Shown: positions 41,766 through 51,169, counted from the first letter of the stretch. The stretch is DNA of 64,000 bases from Phycisphaeraceae bacterium (GCA_019636615.1 JAHBXF010000002.1:560001-624000); one strand, 5' to 3'. Numbers and translations: made by a program. The notes: a model not told the origin generated them from the sequence alone.

Positions 41766-42203
41766 TTATCTCCGGCCGTTGACAACGTCGGCGGCCTCGC
41801 CCTCGCCCCCGGGTCGGCCGTCAGAACCGTAACTGACGATGTCAAAGTCCGTATTGACCTGGCCGGGGATGACAAGGATGAACTGGTTGCCCCACGGGTC
41901 GCGGAGGGCATCGGCGGACTGGACATAGGGCCCCTTCCACGCGGCCTCGTCCACGTCCGCGGGACGCTCGAGCAGAATCGAGATCGGCGCACCATCGGGC
42001 GGCATGCCGCAGTCGAGAATGTAGAGGTTCATCGCTGTTGCCAATGATGATGCATTGGTCGAGGCGACGGACTGCTTCGACTGGCCCACGCGGCTGAGCA
42101 GTCGGGGCGCCACGACGGCCGCGATCACCCCGAGAATTACCACGATCACAATAACTTCGATGATTGTGAACGCGCTTCGGGCACTTCTGTGTCTTTTCTT
42201 CAT
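41766..42203 (-). CDS. gspG: Major pseudopilin GspG
   Basis: 145 residues. Leader MKKRHRSARSA with cleavage expected between Ala11 and Phe12, Glu16 at +5, then the IVIVVILGVIAAVVAPRLL helix. The globular end carries the family-typical DPWGNQFILVIPG and a calcium-loop-like FDIVSYGSDGRPGGEGEAADV. This is the main subunit that polymerises to push substrate through GspD. A GGGGTGA site lies upstream of the ATG. Length and motifs fit well. Confidence 0.93.
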   Translation of the reverse strand: MKKRHRSARSAFTIIEVIVIVVILGVIAAVVAPRLLSRVGQSKQSVASTNASSLATAMNLYILDCGMPPDGAPISILLERPADVDEAAWKGPYVQSADALRDPWGNQFILVIPGQVNTDFDIVSYGSDGRPGGEGEAADVVNGRR

Positions 42204-42251
42204 GATACTTCACCCCTGGGCGGCGGGTCGTTGCACCGCTCGCCAGACTTC

Positions 42252-43565
42252 TCAACGGCCGCCCATCATCGCCGCGTCCTGCACCTGCAGGAGCGCCAGC
42301 AGAATAGCCATCACGACAAACCCTACGACTCCAGCCAGAATCACCACCAACAGCGGAGGCAGCGCGGTGGTGAACAGTTTCACGCTCTGCTCCGTTCGCT
42401 CCTCGAACGCCTTGGCCGCCTGCCTGAGCATTTCATCGAGTTTGCCCGAACGCTCACCAAGGTTGACGATCTGTACAAGCATGGGCGGGAAGTACCCGCT
42501 GCGCTCCATGGGCTCGGCGATGGTGCGGCCCGCCGTGACCTGCTCGGCCACATCGTCGATCACCTGCTCCATCGCGCGGTTCCCCAGCGTGCCCTTGGTG
42601 ACACGCAGCGCCGTGATGATCGGGATGCCCGCGCTGGTGAGCGTGCCCAGGGTGCGGGTGAAGCGTGCGACCGCGACATCGCGCAACAGCCGCCCGAGGA
42701 GGGGCGCCCGCAGCAGCCGCTGGTCAACATAGAGCCTTCCTTCATCGGTGCTGTAGTACTTCTTGAAGAGCATCACACAACCAACCACCGCCAGCGAAAT
42801 AACCGCCCAGCCGGGCGCGATGCCCCACCACATGCCGCCGAAGAGTTCGCCCGCGCTCTTCACGACCTGGGTGGGCCACGGCAGCGAAACCGCCGAGCCG
42901 GCGAGTTGCTTGAGAATGTTGGGGACGATGAACGTCACCACCACGACCACCGCGACGACAACAAGCAAGCAGATGATCAACGGGTAGAGCGTGGCGCCGG
43001 TGATCGAACGCCTCAGTTTCAAGTCTCGGTCGAGCAGGTCGGCCGCCTGGGTGAGCACCTCGGCGAGTTCACCCGAGACTTCCCCGGCGTGGATGAGGTT
43101 CACCGTGAGTTCGCCCAGCGTGCGTGTCCAGGGCGTGCAGGCGTCCGCGAGCGATCTGCCCTGTTCAACGTCCCGGATGATCTGGTCGAGCATCTCCATC
43201 TGGCGAGCAGACCGGCCTTGGGTGCGCATCGTGCGGAGCGCCGCCACGAGGGGCAGGCCGGCCGTGAGCGCCGTGGCCAGTTCACGGATGAAGGTCGCGG
43301 TTTCGGCCCGTGACATCACGCGTCCGCCGCGCCCGAGATTCATCGCCGCGGCGAAAGCGCCCGCCGAATCATCGATCCTTCCTGCGGCGGCCGCGTCCGA
43401 CCCCACGCCGCCGGCCTCGGCAGGCTCGATGTGCGCACCAACCGGAACGACCGAGACCGGTGTCACGCCGCGGCGCATGAGTTCGCGCACGGCGGACGCT
43501 CGGTCGGGCGCCTCGATGGTCGCCGCGCCGCCGCCGTTGATCGCCTTGTACGCGAAAGTTGCCAT
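42252..43565 (-). CDS. gspF: Inner-membrane platform protein GspF
   Basis: 437 residues. Two repeated GspF domains: the first near residues 80-200 (MSRAETATFIRELATALTAGLPLVAALR), the second near 300-420 (VARFTRTLGTLTSAGIPIITALR). Membrane helices lie near 198-225, 255-275 and 405-430. The FAYKAINGGGAATIEAPDRASAV-type N-terminal segment is typical of GspF/PilC. The protein anchors pseudopilus assembly and contacts GspE and GspL. It follows gspE by 77 bases. Confidence 0.94.
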   Translation of the reverse strand: MATFAYKAINGGGAATIEAPDRASAVRELMRRGVTPVSVVPVGAHIEPAEAGGVGSDAAAAGRIDDSAGAFAAAMNLGRGGRVMSRAETATFIRELATALTAGLPLVAALRTMRTQGRSARQMEMLDQIIRDVEQGRSLADACTPWTRTLGELTVNLIHAGEVSGELAEVLTQAADLLDRDLKLRRSITGATLYPLIICLLVVVAVVVVVTFIVPNILKQLAGSAVSLPWPTQVVKSAGELFGGMWWGIAPGWAVISLAVVGCVMLFKKYYSTDEGRLYVDQRLLRAPLLGRLLRDVAVARFTRTLGTLTSAGIPIITALRVTKGTLGNRAMEQVIDDVAEQVTAGRTIAEPMERSGYFPPMLVQIVNLGERSGKLDEMLRQAAKAFEERTEQSVKLFTTALPPLLVVILAGVVGFVVMAILLALLQVQDAAMMGGR

Positions 43566-43642
43566 GCTCTGCCGATGCTCCCGAGCGCCGCCGCGGCGGC
43601 CTCACCACGAATCAATGTGACGATCGATCTCCCGCGGGCCCG

Positions 43643-45259
43643 TCACTCTTCGGGCACTTCTTCCGCGTCCTGCGTTGCGCTGAATACCTCGTTGAGAAGC
43701 GTGAGGCCTTGGGCGGCCTTCACCACGCCGTCCCGACGCATGGTCTGGAACTCCGGGCCAACCAGGCGGCCGAGTTCGAGCGACGTCGCCCGCCGTGTCG
43801 TGGCCTGGCGAATGGCCATGTTTGTGAGGAAGATTTCGTAGAAGCCCACACGCCCCCGCATTCCCTTCCCGCCGCAGGCTTCGCAGCCGGCACCTCGCCA
43901 CACGCCGTCCTGCTGGAAGAGCCCCCGTTCCCACGGCGTCAGGCGGTGCGAGAGTTCTTCGGTCAGCGGTGTGCGTACCAGACACTTCTGGCACAACCGC
44001 CGGCCCAGACGCTGCGCCAGCACACCCTCGAGCACACTGGCGAGCAAGAACGGTTCGATGCCCATGTCCAGCAGACGGCCGATCGCGCTCACCGCGTTGT
44101 TCGTGTGCAGCGTGGAGAAGAGAAGGTGCCCGGTGAGCGCGGCACGAACGCTGATCTCCGCGGTTTCGCCGTCGCGGATTTCACCCACCATGATCACGTC
44201 TGGGTCTTGGCGCAGGATGCTGCGCAAACCATCGGCGAAGCCGAGCCCGCGCTTGGGGTTCACCGGGATCTGGTTCACCCCGGCGAGTTCGTACTCGACA
44301 GGGTCTTCGATCGTGATGATCTTCAGCGCCGGGTCGTAGAGTTTGGTGAGCGCGGCGTACAGGGTTGTGGTTTTGCCGCTGCCGGTCGGGCCCGTCACGA
44401 GCACCATCCCGTGGGGAAGGTCGATCAACCGCTGCATGCACTGGCGGTCTTCCTCTCGCATGCCCAGCGTCGCCAGATCGAGCGTCACGGCTTCCTTGTC
44501 CAGGATGCGCATCACGACGCTCTCACCATACAGCGTCGGCACTGTGCTCACACGAATATCGATCTTCCGCCCTTCGAACCGCAGCGAAATGTGACCATCC
44601 TGAGGGGCATACCGCTCGGCGATGTTCATGCCCGCCATGATCTTCACGCGGCTGGTGATCGCGGGCTGCAACTGCTTGGGGGGTGATTCCTGCTCAACAA
44701 GCAGGCCGTCTACGCGGTATTTCACCGCGAGGCGGCGCTCAAATGGCTCGACATGGATATCGCTGGCCCTCGCTCGGATAGCCTCCAGAATGATCAAGTT
44801 CACGAGGTTGATCAGCGATGGCTGCGCCGCCATGCGGTGCAGGTCGTCGGCCTCGATCGCTTCGAGGTTCGAGATGAGTTCTTCGCCTTCGCCCTCCTCG
44901 CCACCAAGCCTTGCCGCCATCTGCGCGGCGGTCACGCCGTACAACTCTCGCAGCAGTTCGGCAAAGACTTCGCGGGTGACAGCGACGCGCTCCACCGGGC
45001 GGCCAGCGCACACCGAGATTTCATCGGCGGCGGCAAAGTCGCTCGCGTCGAGCATGGCCACGTTGAGGAGGCCGCGCTGTTCATCGAGCCTGAACGGAAT
45101 CGCAGAAAGGCGCACCGCCTCTTGCGCGGGGAGCAACGCCGCGACCTGCGGGCTGGCATCCGGCTTTCGCGAGAGGGGGGGTGATGCTGCCGCGCCTGGT
45201 GCCATGACCTTCGCGGCATCCATGGTGGTGTCCCGATCCGTGGGAGCGTCGATCGCCAT
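43643..45259 (-). CDS. gspE: Type II secretion ATPase GspE
   Basis: 538 residues. An N-terminal GspE/MshEN-like domain (about 30-110) binds the platform. The ATPase core has Walker A GPTGSGKT (290-297), the Asp box following it, Walker B-like DPDVIMVGEIRD and the His box. Two Cys pairs (CQKC and CEAC), the typical zinc site of GspE, lie near the C-terminus. The start at 45259 is only 4 bases after the stop of the secreted helical protein gene, which has not been described as part of standard gsp operons. Confidence 0.95.
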   Translation of the reverse strand: MAIDAPTDRDTTMDAAKVMAPGAAASPPLSRKPDASPQVAALLPAQEAVRLSAIPFRLDEQRGLLNVAMLDASDFAAADEISVCAGRPVERVAVTREVFAELLRELYGVTAAQMAARLGGEEGEGEELISNLEAIEADDLHRMAAQPSLINLVNLIILEAIRARASDIHVEPFERRLAVKYRVDGLLVEQESPPKQLQPAITSRVKIMAGMNIAERYAPQDGHISLRFEGRKIDIRVSTVPTLYGESVVMRILDKEAVTLDLATLGMREEDRQCMQRLIDLPHGMVLVTGPTGSGKTTTLYAALTKLYDPALKIITIEDPVEYELAGVNQIPVNPKRGLGFADGLRSILRQDPDVIMVGEIRDGETAEISVRAALTGHLLFSTLHTNNAVSAIGRLLDMGIEPFLLASVLEGVLAQRLGRRLCQKCLVRTPLTEELSHRLTPWERGLFQQDGVWRGAGCEACGGKGMRGRVGFYEIFLTNMAIRQATTRRATSLELGRLVGPEFQTMRRDGVVKAAQGLTLLNEVFSATQDAEEVPEE

Positions 45260-45263
45260 TCCG

Positions 45264-46478
45264 TTATTCGTCCTCGTCGTTCACTGGCATGAAATCAGCC
45301 ATAGGGTTGAAATCTTCGCGCTCTTTCTTGGGCAACAGCGCACGCTGCTCGGTGTTGAGCAGGTCTGAAACACGTTTCTCGGTTCGGCGGTCGAGTTCAC
45401 GCCGCGCATCGCGTGCTTCCCCGAGTTCGTCTTTACCTTCCTGCGGGGCGCCTCCCATGAATCCCCGCATCATCACCTGCATAGACCCGCCGCTCGCTTC
45501 TTCCGCGGCCTCGATCGCCTTGGCCCACCGTTCGTTGGCGGCGTTGAGGTCTCGCTGGTATGAAGCGAGGATCGCACCCAACTCCTGGCGCTGGTCCTCG
45601 GTGAGGTCGGGCATCTTCTTGGCCACGTCGAGCATCTTCATCGCGTGCGACTGGCGGTACACACGGGGGAAACTCCTCCGCTTGATTTCATCCTCAAACG
45701 ACGGGCGCGCTTCCGGGGGCAGCGTGGGAGCAATCCGGCGGGCATAGTCCTTGTTGATGTCTCTCACTTCGCGGGCGAGGTCACCGAACTTCTTCAGGGT
45801 TTCCTGAACCCTGTTGAAATCGAACATGCCCTCGCCGCCCATGTTGTTCTGGGCTTCCTTGGCCATGCGTTCGAAGTCGACCAGTTTGCGGTCGACCTGA
45901 AGTTCGTACTGCAAGAGCAGTTCGGTGGTCTGCTCGGACTTCTCGATGCGCAGCCTCTCGACGATGGCGATGAGGTCAACCGCCGCGCCGCTCATAAACC
46001 CGAACCGCATGCCCACTTCGCGCCGGCGGTAACGCTCAACCACTTCCCACATGGACATCTGAGAGTCGTCGAGAATCGCCTTGAGATCGTCGAAAAAACC
46101 CTTCTCGAGGTCTTCAGACCGCTTGGCAAAGTCCTTGGTGATGCCGGGCATATCGCGCTGAAACCCTGCGAAATCCCCGTCCCGCATTTTCTCCTGCAGA
46201 GCCTGCATCTTTTCTTCAAACTCGGCCATGTTGCGGCGAACCGCCGTCTGATGCCCTTCAAAGAGCGACAACGCAACCTCACGCTGATCTCTGTCAAAGC
46301 CCAGGATGCGGGCGTAGGCGTCGACCCCGCGACGGGTGATCGATTGAGCATTGGCCGAGGCGTCACCCCACATGCCCATCTGCGCGCGAGACTCTCCTGA
46401 CAGCGCGACTGTCAGCAGCAGAACAAGCCCCACCACCGATCGCAGGCACCGCCGGATACATGTCTGGCCACGAGTCAT
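45264..46478 (-). CDS. Secreted helical Spy/CpxP-like protein A, coupled to gspE
   Basis: 404 residues from ATG 46478 (GGGAG 8 bases upstream). Sec signal peptide ending ESRAQ, then a long alpha-helical, charged region without cysteines. It shares with the next two genes the early GVDAYARILGFDRDQREVALSLF, central ERYRRRE, FPRVYR and C-terminal RRELDRRTEKRVSDLLNTEQRALLP blocks. The last is an LTxxQ-type helix as in Spy and CpxP periplasmic chaperones. Function unknown, and relation to Spy is a pattern match. The stop is 4 bases from gspE, so co-expression with the secretion system is likely. Confidence 0.75.
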   Translation of the reverse strand: MTRGQTCIRRCLRSVVGLVLLLTVALSGESRAQMGMWGDASANAQSITRRGVDAYARILGFDRDQREVALSLFEGHQTAVRRNMAEFEEKMQALQEKMRDGDFAGFQRDMPGITKDFAKRSEDLEKGFFDDLKAILDDSQMSMWEVVERYRRREVGMRFGFMSGAAVDLIAIVERLRIEKSEQTTELLLQYELQVDRKLVDFERMAKEAQNNMGGEGMFDFNRVQETLKKFGDLAREVRDINKDYARRIAPTLPPEARPSFEDEIKRRSFPRVYRQSHAMKMLDVAKKMPDLTEDQRQELGAILASYQRDLNAANERWAKAIEAAEEASGGSMQVMMRGFMGGAPQEGKDELGEARDARRELDRRTEKRVSDLLNTEQRALLPKKEREDFNPMADFMPVNDEDE

Positions 46479-46488
46479 GTCTGTTCTC

Positions 46489-46540
46489 CCATGGGTGTAC
46501 GTTTCATACGCTGTCGGCTGCACGAGCGTATCACCCATGG
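46489..46540. repeat. Inverted repeat upstream of Spy-like gene A
   Basis: CCATGGGTG (46489-46497) and CACCCATGG (46532-46540) are perfect 9-base complements with 34 bases between, in the 156-base gap between the second and first helical-protein genes. Could be an operator or a leader stem-loop just before the Shine-Dalgarno of gene A. Not a typical terminator. Confidence 0.45.
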
Positions 46541-46634
46541 TGAACAAAGAGGCGGTATTTCGTGGCAAGTACGACACCGATGCCACCCCCTTGGTCACCG
46601 TTTCTGACAGCCGTCTCGCCAGTGTCCGGCGCCA

Positions 46635-47912
46635 TCATCCACCCCGATTGATGATCATCCGCCCGCGCGGAGCACCCCCGGGCCCCATGTCCTCGTCATC
46701 TCGCTTGGGCAGACGGTCCCGCTGGGCGGGGCTCAGCAGGCCCCGGAGGCGTTCTGCGGTCTGTTCGTCGAGTTCGCGTCGTGCCGTTCTGGCCCGCACC
46801 AGGTCCTCGGGCTCGTCCTGGGTATTGAATGCGATTCGGTGAGCACCCCCGCCCACCGCGCCCCCGGTCTTCCCGTCTTTCTCGGCCGCCTCGACCGCCG
46901 CCGCCCACGCGTCGTTGATGGCCGGCAGGCGGCGCGTATACCCCTCTTGCAGCAAAGCCAACTGTTCTCGCTGAGGCGCGTCGAGGTCGCTCATTTTGAG
47001 CGCTTCTTCGAGTTCTCGAAGCACGTGCGGGGAGCGGTACACCCTTGGGTGGCACCGGCGGCGAAACTCTGCCGCGAACTTCTCCCGCTCGCCATCGGGG
47101 AGCATGCCTTCGATCCGTCTGGCGCTGGCCGTGTTCAAGTCGCGGATGCGCAGCGCGGCTTCCTGTGATTCGGCCATCGCCTTCTGGATCACCTCGATAT
47201 CGATCGGTTTGCCTATCTCGAACGCGGGCTCTCGGGACTCACGCTCGGCCTTTGCGATGAGCAGCCTGTCCATCTCTCGCTCGTACCCGTCGAGCAAACC
47301 TGCCATCTCGGGCGCTGCCGATGGAGAGAGTTTGAGGTCTTCGACCATCGAGACGAGGTCAACGCTCGAACCGCTCACCTGCCCCCCGGCCAGTCCGAGT
47401 TCTCGCCGCCGCATCCGCTCGACACTCGCCCATCGCTCTTCCTGGGCCGCGTCTGCCAGCAGCGCTCGAAGATCCTGGAAGAACTCCTTCTCCAGTTTCT
47501 TCGTCGACTCTTCAAACTCCTTGTTGATCGCCGGGAACCGCTGGATGAACAGCCCCATGTCACCGGTGTCTTCCGCCGAGCGACGCACCGTTTCCATCGC
47601 GTCCTGCATCACCCTTCTTCGCTCGCCGAAGGCGCTGGCATACCCCTCGTGGATCAACGCCGCCGCTTCTCGCTGAGCCTCATCAAACCCAAGGATGGTC
47701 GCGTAGCGATCGACGCTGCGCCTGGTGACCATGCCCGATGCGCCCGCGGGCGAACCGAGCGAGCGTGTCATCGAGATCGCGACCTGTGCATGGGCGAGCG
47801 AGGTGAGCCCGCCAACGGCCATGAACCCGGTGGCGATCGTCGCTGCCGCGGCAACTGCGGCGAGGCCGCGCGAGGTATTCCGTCCGCGCCGAGGTGTTGA
47901 GTCCTGTGACAT
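46635..47912 (-). CDS. Secreted helical Spy/CpxP-like protein B
   Basis: 425 residues from ATG 47912. Signal peptide with an Ala-rich core ending SLAHAQ, then helical repeats. Blocks shared with A and C: SVDRYATILGFDEAQREAAALI, SVERMRRREL, CHPRVYRSPHV, ARRELDEQTAERLRGLLSPAQRDRLP. The C-terminus is Arg/Gly-rich. Compared with A it lacks the Met-rich stretch near the end. It lies 156 bases upstream of gene A on the same strand, and gene C is 245 bases further upstream with its own terminator between, so B and A may form the start of the gsp transcript. Confidence 0.72.
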   Translation of the reverse strand: MSQDSTPRRGRNTSRGLAAVAAAATIATGFMAVGGLTSLAHAQVAISMTRSLGSPAGASGMVTRRSVDRYATILGFDEAQREAAALIHEGYASAFGERRRVMQDAMETVRRSAEDTGDMGLFIQRFPAINKEFEESTKKLEKEFFQDLRALLADAAQEERWASVERMRRRELGLAGGQVSGSSVDLVSMVEDLKLSPSAAPEMAGLLDGYEREMDRLLIAKAERESREPAFEIGKPIDIEVIQKAMAESQEAALRIRDLNTASARRIEGMLPDGEREKFAAEFRRRCHPRVYRSPHVLRELEEALKMSDLDAPQREQLALLQEGYTRRLPAINDAWAAAVEAAEKDGKTGGAVGGGAHRIAFNTQDEPEDLVRARTARRELDEQTAERLRGLLSPAQRDRLPKRDDEDMGPGGAPRGRMIINRGG

Positions 47913-48022
47913 CTGGATAGGCTCCGAAAAATGGCCGGATGTGCTCAATGGCCTGATCTCATTCACCGGGTTTGGGCCGGCATTCGGTTCAACCGGTGAA
48001 GGGCAGACTCAGGGGTGGTATG

Positions 48023-48050
48023 AAAAACCCGCGCCGACGCCGACGCGGGT
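48023..48050 (-). terminator. Rho-independent terminator after Spy-like gene C
   Basis: On the minus strand the stem ACCCGCG/CGCGGGT (48044-48050 with 48027-48033, 10-base loop) is followed by TTTTT (48027-48023). It lies 107 bases past the stop of gene C, separating it from genes B and A. Confidence 0.75.
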
Positions 48051-48157
48051 GCTCCGGCTTATTGAGGCCAGATGAGATCCGGCCTGTTTTCCGTCAGGAA
48101 TACCGGGGAGAGCCCCGAGAGCCCGAAAGTCAGGCCCACGGCCTGAGCGGAGACGGC

Positions 48158-49405
48158 TCACGTGCGGTTGCGACCGCCCCCGCCCACTCCCCCACCGCCG
48201 CCGCGTTCACGCCAAGGTTGCCCTTCGTCCTCGTCGCGAGCCGAAGGGAGACGCTGCCGTTGCTCTTCGGTCAGCAGGCCACGGAGTGCGTCGGTGGTCC
48301 GGCGATCCAGTTCACGGCGCTGGCGTCGTAGATCGTTCTGCGGGTTGTTGGCATCAGGACGACCCCCGCGGGCGAACATCTCAGCCAGGTTGAAGCGGTT
48401 CTCGGCTTCTTCGACCGCCGCGGCGAGTTTCGCCGAAAGCGAGGCGTTTTCTCTCTGATAGAGAGAGGTCATCCGCTCGATCTCTTCCTTCTGTGATGTC
48501 GTGAGGTCTGCGAAGTTCTTGGAAGCAGACAAGGCACGAAACGCCGCGGTTTCACGGTACACATCGGGGAAACTCTCCTGCTGGAACTGAGCGTTGAAGC
48601 GTTCACGCTCGCCCTCGGGCAGGATGTCGCTGATCTGCCGGGCGTACCTGCGGTTCAAGTCCCGCACGCGAACCCCGGCCCTGCGGCCTTCTTCCACGGC
48701 GTCCTGCATGGCCTGCATGTCCATGCCGCGACCCATGTTCATCATGGTCTGCATGGCTTTTTCATAGACATCATTCCTTCGCTGGAGTTCGCGGTCGAGG
48801 TCCTGTTCGTAGTCGGCCAGAACGCCGGCGACCTGCTGCTTCGACGCGGCATCAAAGTTTTCGCGTTCAATCATCGCGATCAGATCGACGCGCTCGCCGC
48901 TGAGGCGGCCCCAGCGCATGGTCTGATCTCTGCGTGCCGCACGCTCAACCGAGGGCCATTTCTTGGCCTGCTCTTCGGTGAGTATCGCCTGGAAGTCGCC
49001 CATGAAGCCAGAGTCAAGTTGGCGGCGGGTGTCGCGGAACTTGGTGGCGACGTCGCGCATCCGGCCCCAGACAGAAGGATCCTGAGTGTCGCGGAACTCT
49101 TCTCGGATGCGTTCGGTCTGTTGACGCATCTCGCGGCTCGCGAGCGTGGCCTGCTGTGAATACCCCTCCAGCAGCGCCATCACCACATCCTTCTGCTCTT
49201 TGTCAAGGTTCAGCAGGGTGGCATACTGATTGACTTGGCGTCCGGTGTAGGCGGGGAGCATGTCGCCCCCGCGCCCCATCATCCCGCCCATGCCGCCACC
49301 CATGCCAGCCCCACCCCGCCCGCCGGGCTGAGCCAATGCATGGCCGGCCCCACCCGCCAGGACGACGCCGAGTGCGACAGCCAACGCTCTGACAAATCCT
49401 CTCAT
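48158..49405 (-). CDS. Secreted helical Spy/CpxP-like protein C
   Basis: 415 residues from ATG 49405 (an in-frame GTG at 49408 is equally near the GGGAGG site). Signal peptide ending GHALAQ, then a Gly/Met-rich segment (GGRGGAGMGGGMGGMMGRGG). Helices follow containing two LTxxQ motifs (AILTEEQAKKW and LLTEEQRQRLP), which are the Spy/CpxP hallmark. Paralogous to A and B (NQYATLLNLDKEQKDVVMALL, FPDVYRET, RRELDRRTTDALRGLLTEEQ). A TTTCGC/GCGAAA hairpin (49421-49436) sits just upstream of the ribosome-binding site. Has its own terminator, so it is a separate unit from A and B. Confidence 0.75.
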   Translation of the reverse strand: MRGFVRALAVALGVVLAGGAGHALAQPGGRGGAGMGGGMGGMMGRGGDMLPAYTGRQVNQYATLLNLDKEQKDVVMALLEGYSQQATLASREMRQQTERIREEFRDTQDPSVWGRMRDVATKFRDTRRQLDSGFMGDFQAILTEEQAKKWPSVERAARRDQTMRWGRLSGERVDLIAMIERENFDAASKQQVAGVLADYEQDLDRELQRRNDVYEKAMQTMMNMGRGMDMQAMQDAVEEGRRAGVRVRDLNRRYARQISDILPEGERERFNAQFQQESFPDVYRETAAFRALSASKNFADLTTSQKEEIERMTSLYQRENASLSAKLAAAVEEAENRFNLAEMFARGGRPDANNPQNDLRRQRRELDRRTTDALRGLLTEEQRQRLPSARDEDEGQPWRERGGGGGVGGGGRNRT

Positions 49406-49602
49406 CACAACCTGCCTCCCTTTCGCTGCGGCGAAAAGACACTAGATGCTCATTCAACCCGAGCGGCCCGACCGGCACCCGTGGTTTGCGCGTATGTCGG
49501 TTCGACTTGAAACGCCGAACCGATTCCGATATTGCGGGCGGATAGCCCTTCCGCACGTATTTCTACGGCGATGGGAGAGGCCGCGTTACTCGGGTTGTTG
49601 CC

Positions 49603-51114
49603 CTACCTGTGGATTTCACCGAGATCGACCACGACCCCCCCATCCTGGTAATAGTCGAGATTCAGCACGCCCTCCCCCACGCTCGTCAGCACGATGCAGG
49701 AGCGACCGGAACGGTCGGCGTACTCAAGGTCGGCGGGGCTTGGGCCCGCAAAGGATCTGTTCGACACCCGCTGAACATGAAAGTGGTAGTGAGCCAGGGC
49801 CGTATCCCCGGCGGCGATCATGTCGTCTGAGGCGATGAACTTGTCATCGCCTTGCCTGTGCATCGGACGGGGAAGGAAGAGTTGCACCGCGGCCCTTTCT
49901 GACTGGTCTGTGGGCACAAAGCGCAGCAAGCCGCCATACTCGGTCGTCTTGTCGGCACGGTCGGCCTCGGCCTGAGAGAAGAATGCGGCAACGACCGCCG
50001 GCTGCCTGGCCGCCATATCAATCACCAGAATCGACAGAATGTCGCCCCACGAAAGCCCCGGCTCGGTGCGCGAGAGGGTTTGAGAGGGCTCCTTGCGTGG
50101 CCATTTGCCTTCGGTCGCCGTGCGGAAGTGATGCCGCCGACCCGCCAACGAAGTGTCCAGGGCTTGGAGCAGTTCTGCGCGATTCTTGACCAGCAACCCG
50201 GGTTGGTGCTTGGCCGCCCAGCGAACGGCCTCAACGTGCCGCAATCGAAGTGTGCGAACTTCTGAATGAACCCGCGAAACCGCGGAGGTCGATTCGGCCC
50301 ACCACGAACTATCGCCCTTGAGTGTTACGGTGCGGATTGAAAGCAGCCAGCCGAGTTCCTCACCGGTGAGCGGGATCACACGAAGGTCCCTCCCGGCGGC
50401 GCGGATCGCCTCAAGAACCTGGTCCCCACCGTCGGCCGATTGCGTGGCCTCGGCGCGGAGCCGTCCCTGCGGGTCCAGTCTGGAGAGCACATCCCACGCA
50501 TCCAGCCTGAATCTGGCCGTCCAATCCACCGTCCCTGTGGGTTCGAGAACAGGGGGCGTGAGAAAAACTCGCAGCGCGGCCTGGGCCACGCTTTCCGGCG
50601 CCGAGAGCGTGCTGATCGCCGCATACTCGGCCCGCTCTGAATCTTCGATATCCTGATATTCCCGGGCAAGACTCCGCACCATCGCGGGCACGAACTCACT
50701 CCACCCTTGCGCCGCCGCCTGACGGCAAATCACCCGGGTGACCAGGCGAGAGGGCTCGCGTGGAAGCATCCGGCGGGCCATGTCGCGGGCCGCGCCTGAT
50801 ACGGCCTCGTCGGGATCGGTAAGCAGCGCTTCCACGACCTTCGCGCGAAGGATCTCAGGCTCGGTCACAGTCCAGGCGATTTCGCCATAGATGGCCGTTG
50901 GCGGTTCGGAGAGTTCTCCGCTGCGCCGCTGGTCAATCAGGTGTTCAACCGCGACCACGCGTGCTCGCGGGTTCTCTCGCTGATCTCGCATCACACCGAT
51001 GGCATCCTTCTCGATGCGCTCCGAGACGCCGCACCCGGCCATCCACGCCAAGAGCGTGCATGTCGCCGCGGCCACGGTCAGCACAGTCAACCCGTTCTTC
51101 GTCCATGAAGTCAT
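49603..51114 (-). CDS. HEAT-like repeat lipoprotein, unknown function
   Basis: 503 residues. Signal peptide with lipobox MAGC (Cys near residue 28). Residues about 35-235 are short paired helices of HEAT/armadillo type (PRARVVAVEHLIDQRRSGE, LRAKVVEALLTDPDEAVSGAARDMARRML, SVAQAALRVFLTPPV), a protein-binding scaffold. The C-terminal half is mixed alpha-beta and ends in strands (IVLTSVGEGVLNLDYYQDGGVVVDL). No catalytic motif seen. The ATG at 51114 follows TATGAT by 5 bases, suggesting a leaderless transcript. Divergent from the NifU-domain gene. Confidence 0.75.
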   Translation of the reverse strand: MTSWTKNGLTVLTVAAATCTLLAWMAGCGVSERIEKDAIGVMRDQRENPRARVVAVEHLIDQRRSGELSEPPTAIYGEIAWTVTEPEILRAKVVEALLTDPDEAVSGAARDMARRMLPREPSRLVTRVICRQAAAQGWSEFVPAMVRSLAREYQDIEDSERAEYAAISTLSAPESVAQAALRVFLTPPVLEPTGTVDWTARFRLDAWDVLSRLDPQGRLRAEATQSADGGDQVLEAIRAAGRDLRVIPLTGEELGWLLSIRTVTLKGDSSWWAESTSAVSRVHSEVRTLRLRHVEAVRWAAKHQPGLLVKNRAELLQALDTSLAGRRHHFRTATEGKWPRKEPSQTLSRTEPGLSWGDILSILVIDMAARQPAVVAAFFSQAEADRADKTTEYGGLLRFVPTDQSERAAVQLFLPRPMHRQGDDKFIASDDMIAAGDTALAHYHFHVQRVSNRSFAGPSPADLEYADRSGRSCIVLTSVGEGVLNLDYYQDGGVVVDLGEIHR

Positions 51115-51119
51115 GGCCG

Positions 51120-51169
51120 ATCATACCGCCGAAGGGGGCGGCCCCGCGGTCGATCTGCCGCCGTACAGT
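51120..51169. promoter_or_regulatory. Divergent -10 pair between HEAT lipoprotein and NifU-domain genes
   Basis: Minus strand TATGAT (51120-51125), 5 bases before ATG 51114. Plus strand TACAGT (51164-51169), 8 bases before ATG 51178. Neither gene has a Shine-Dalgarno. -35 matches are poor on both sides. Confidence 0.45.
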
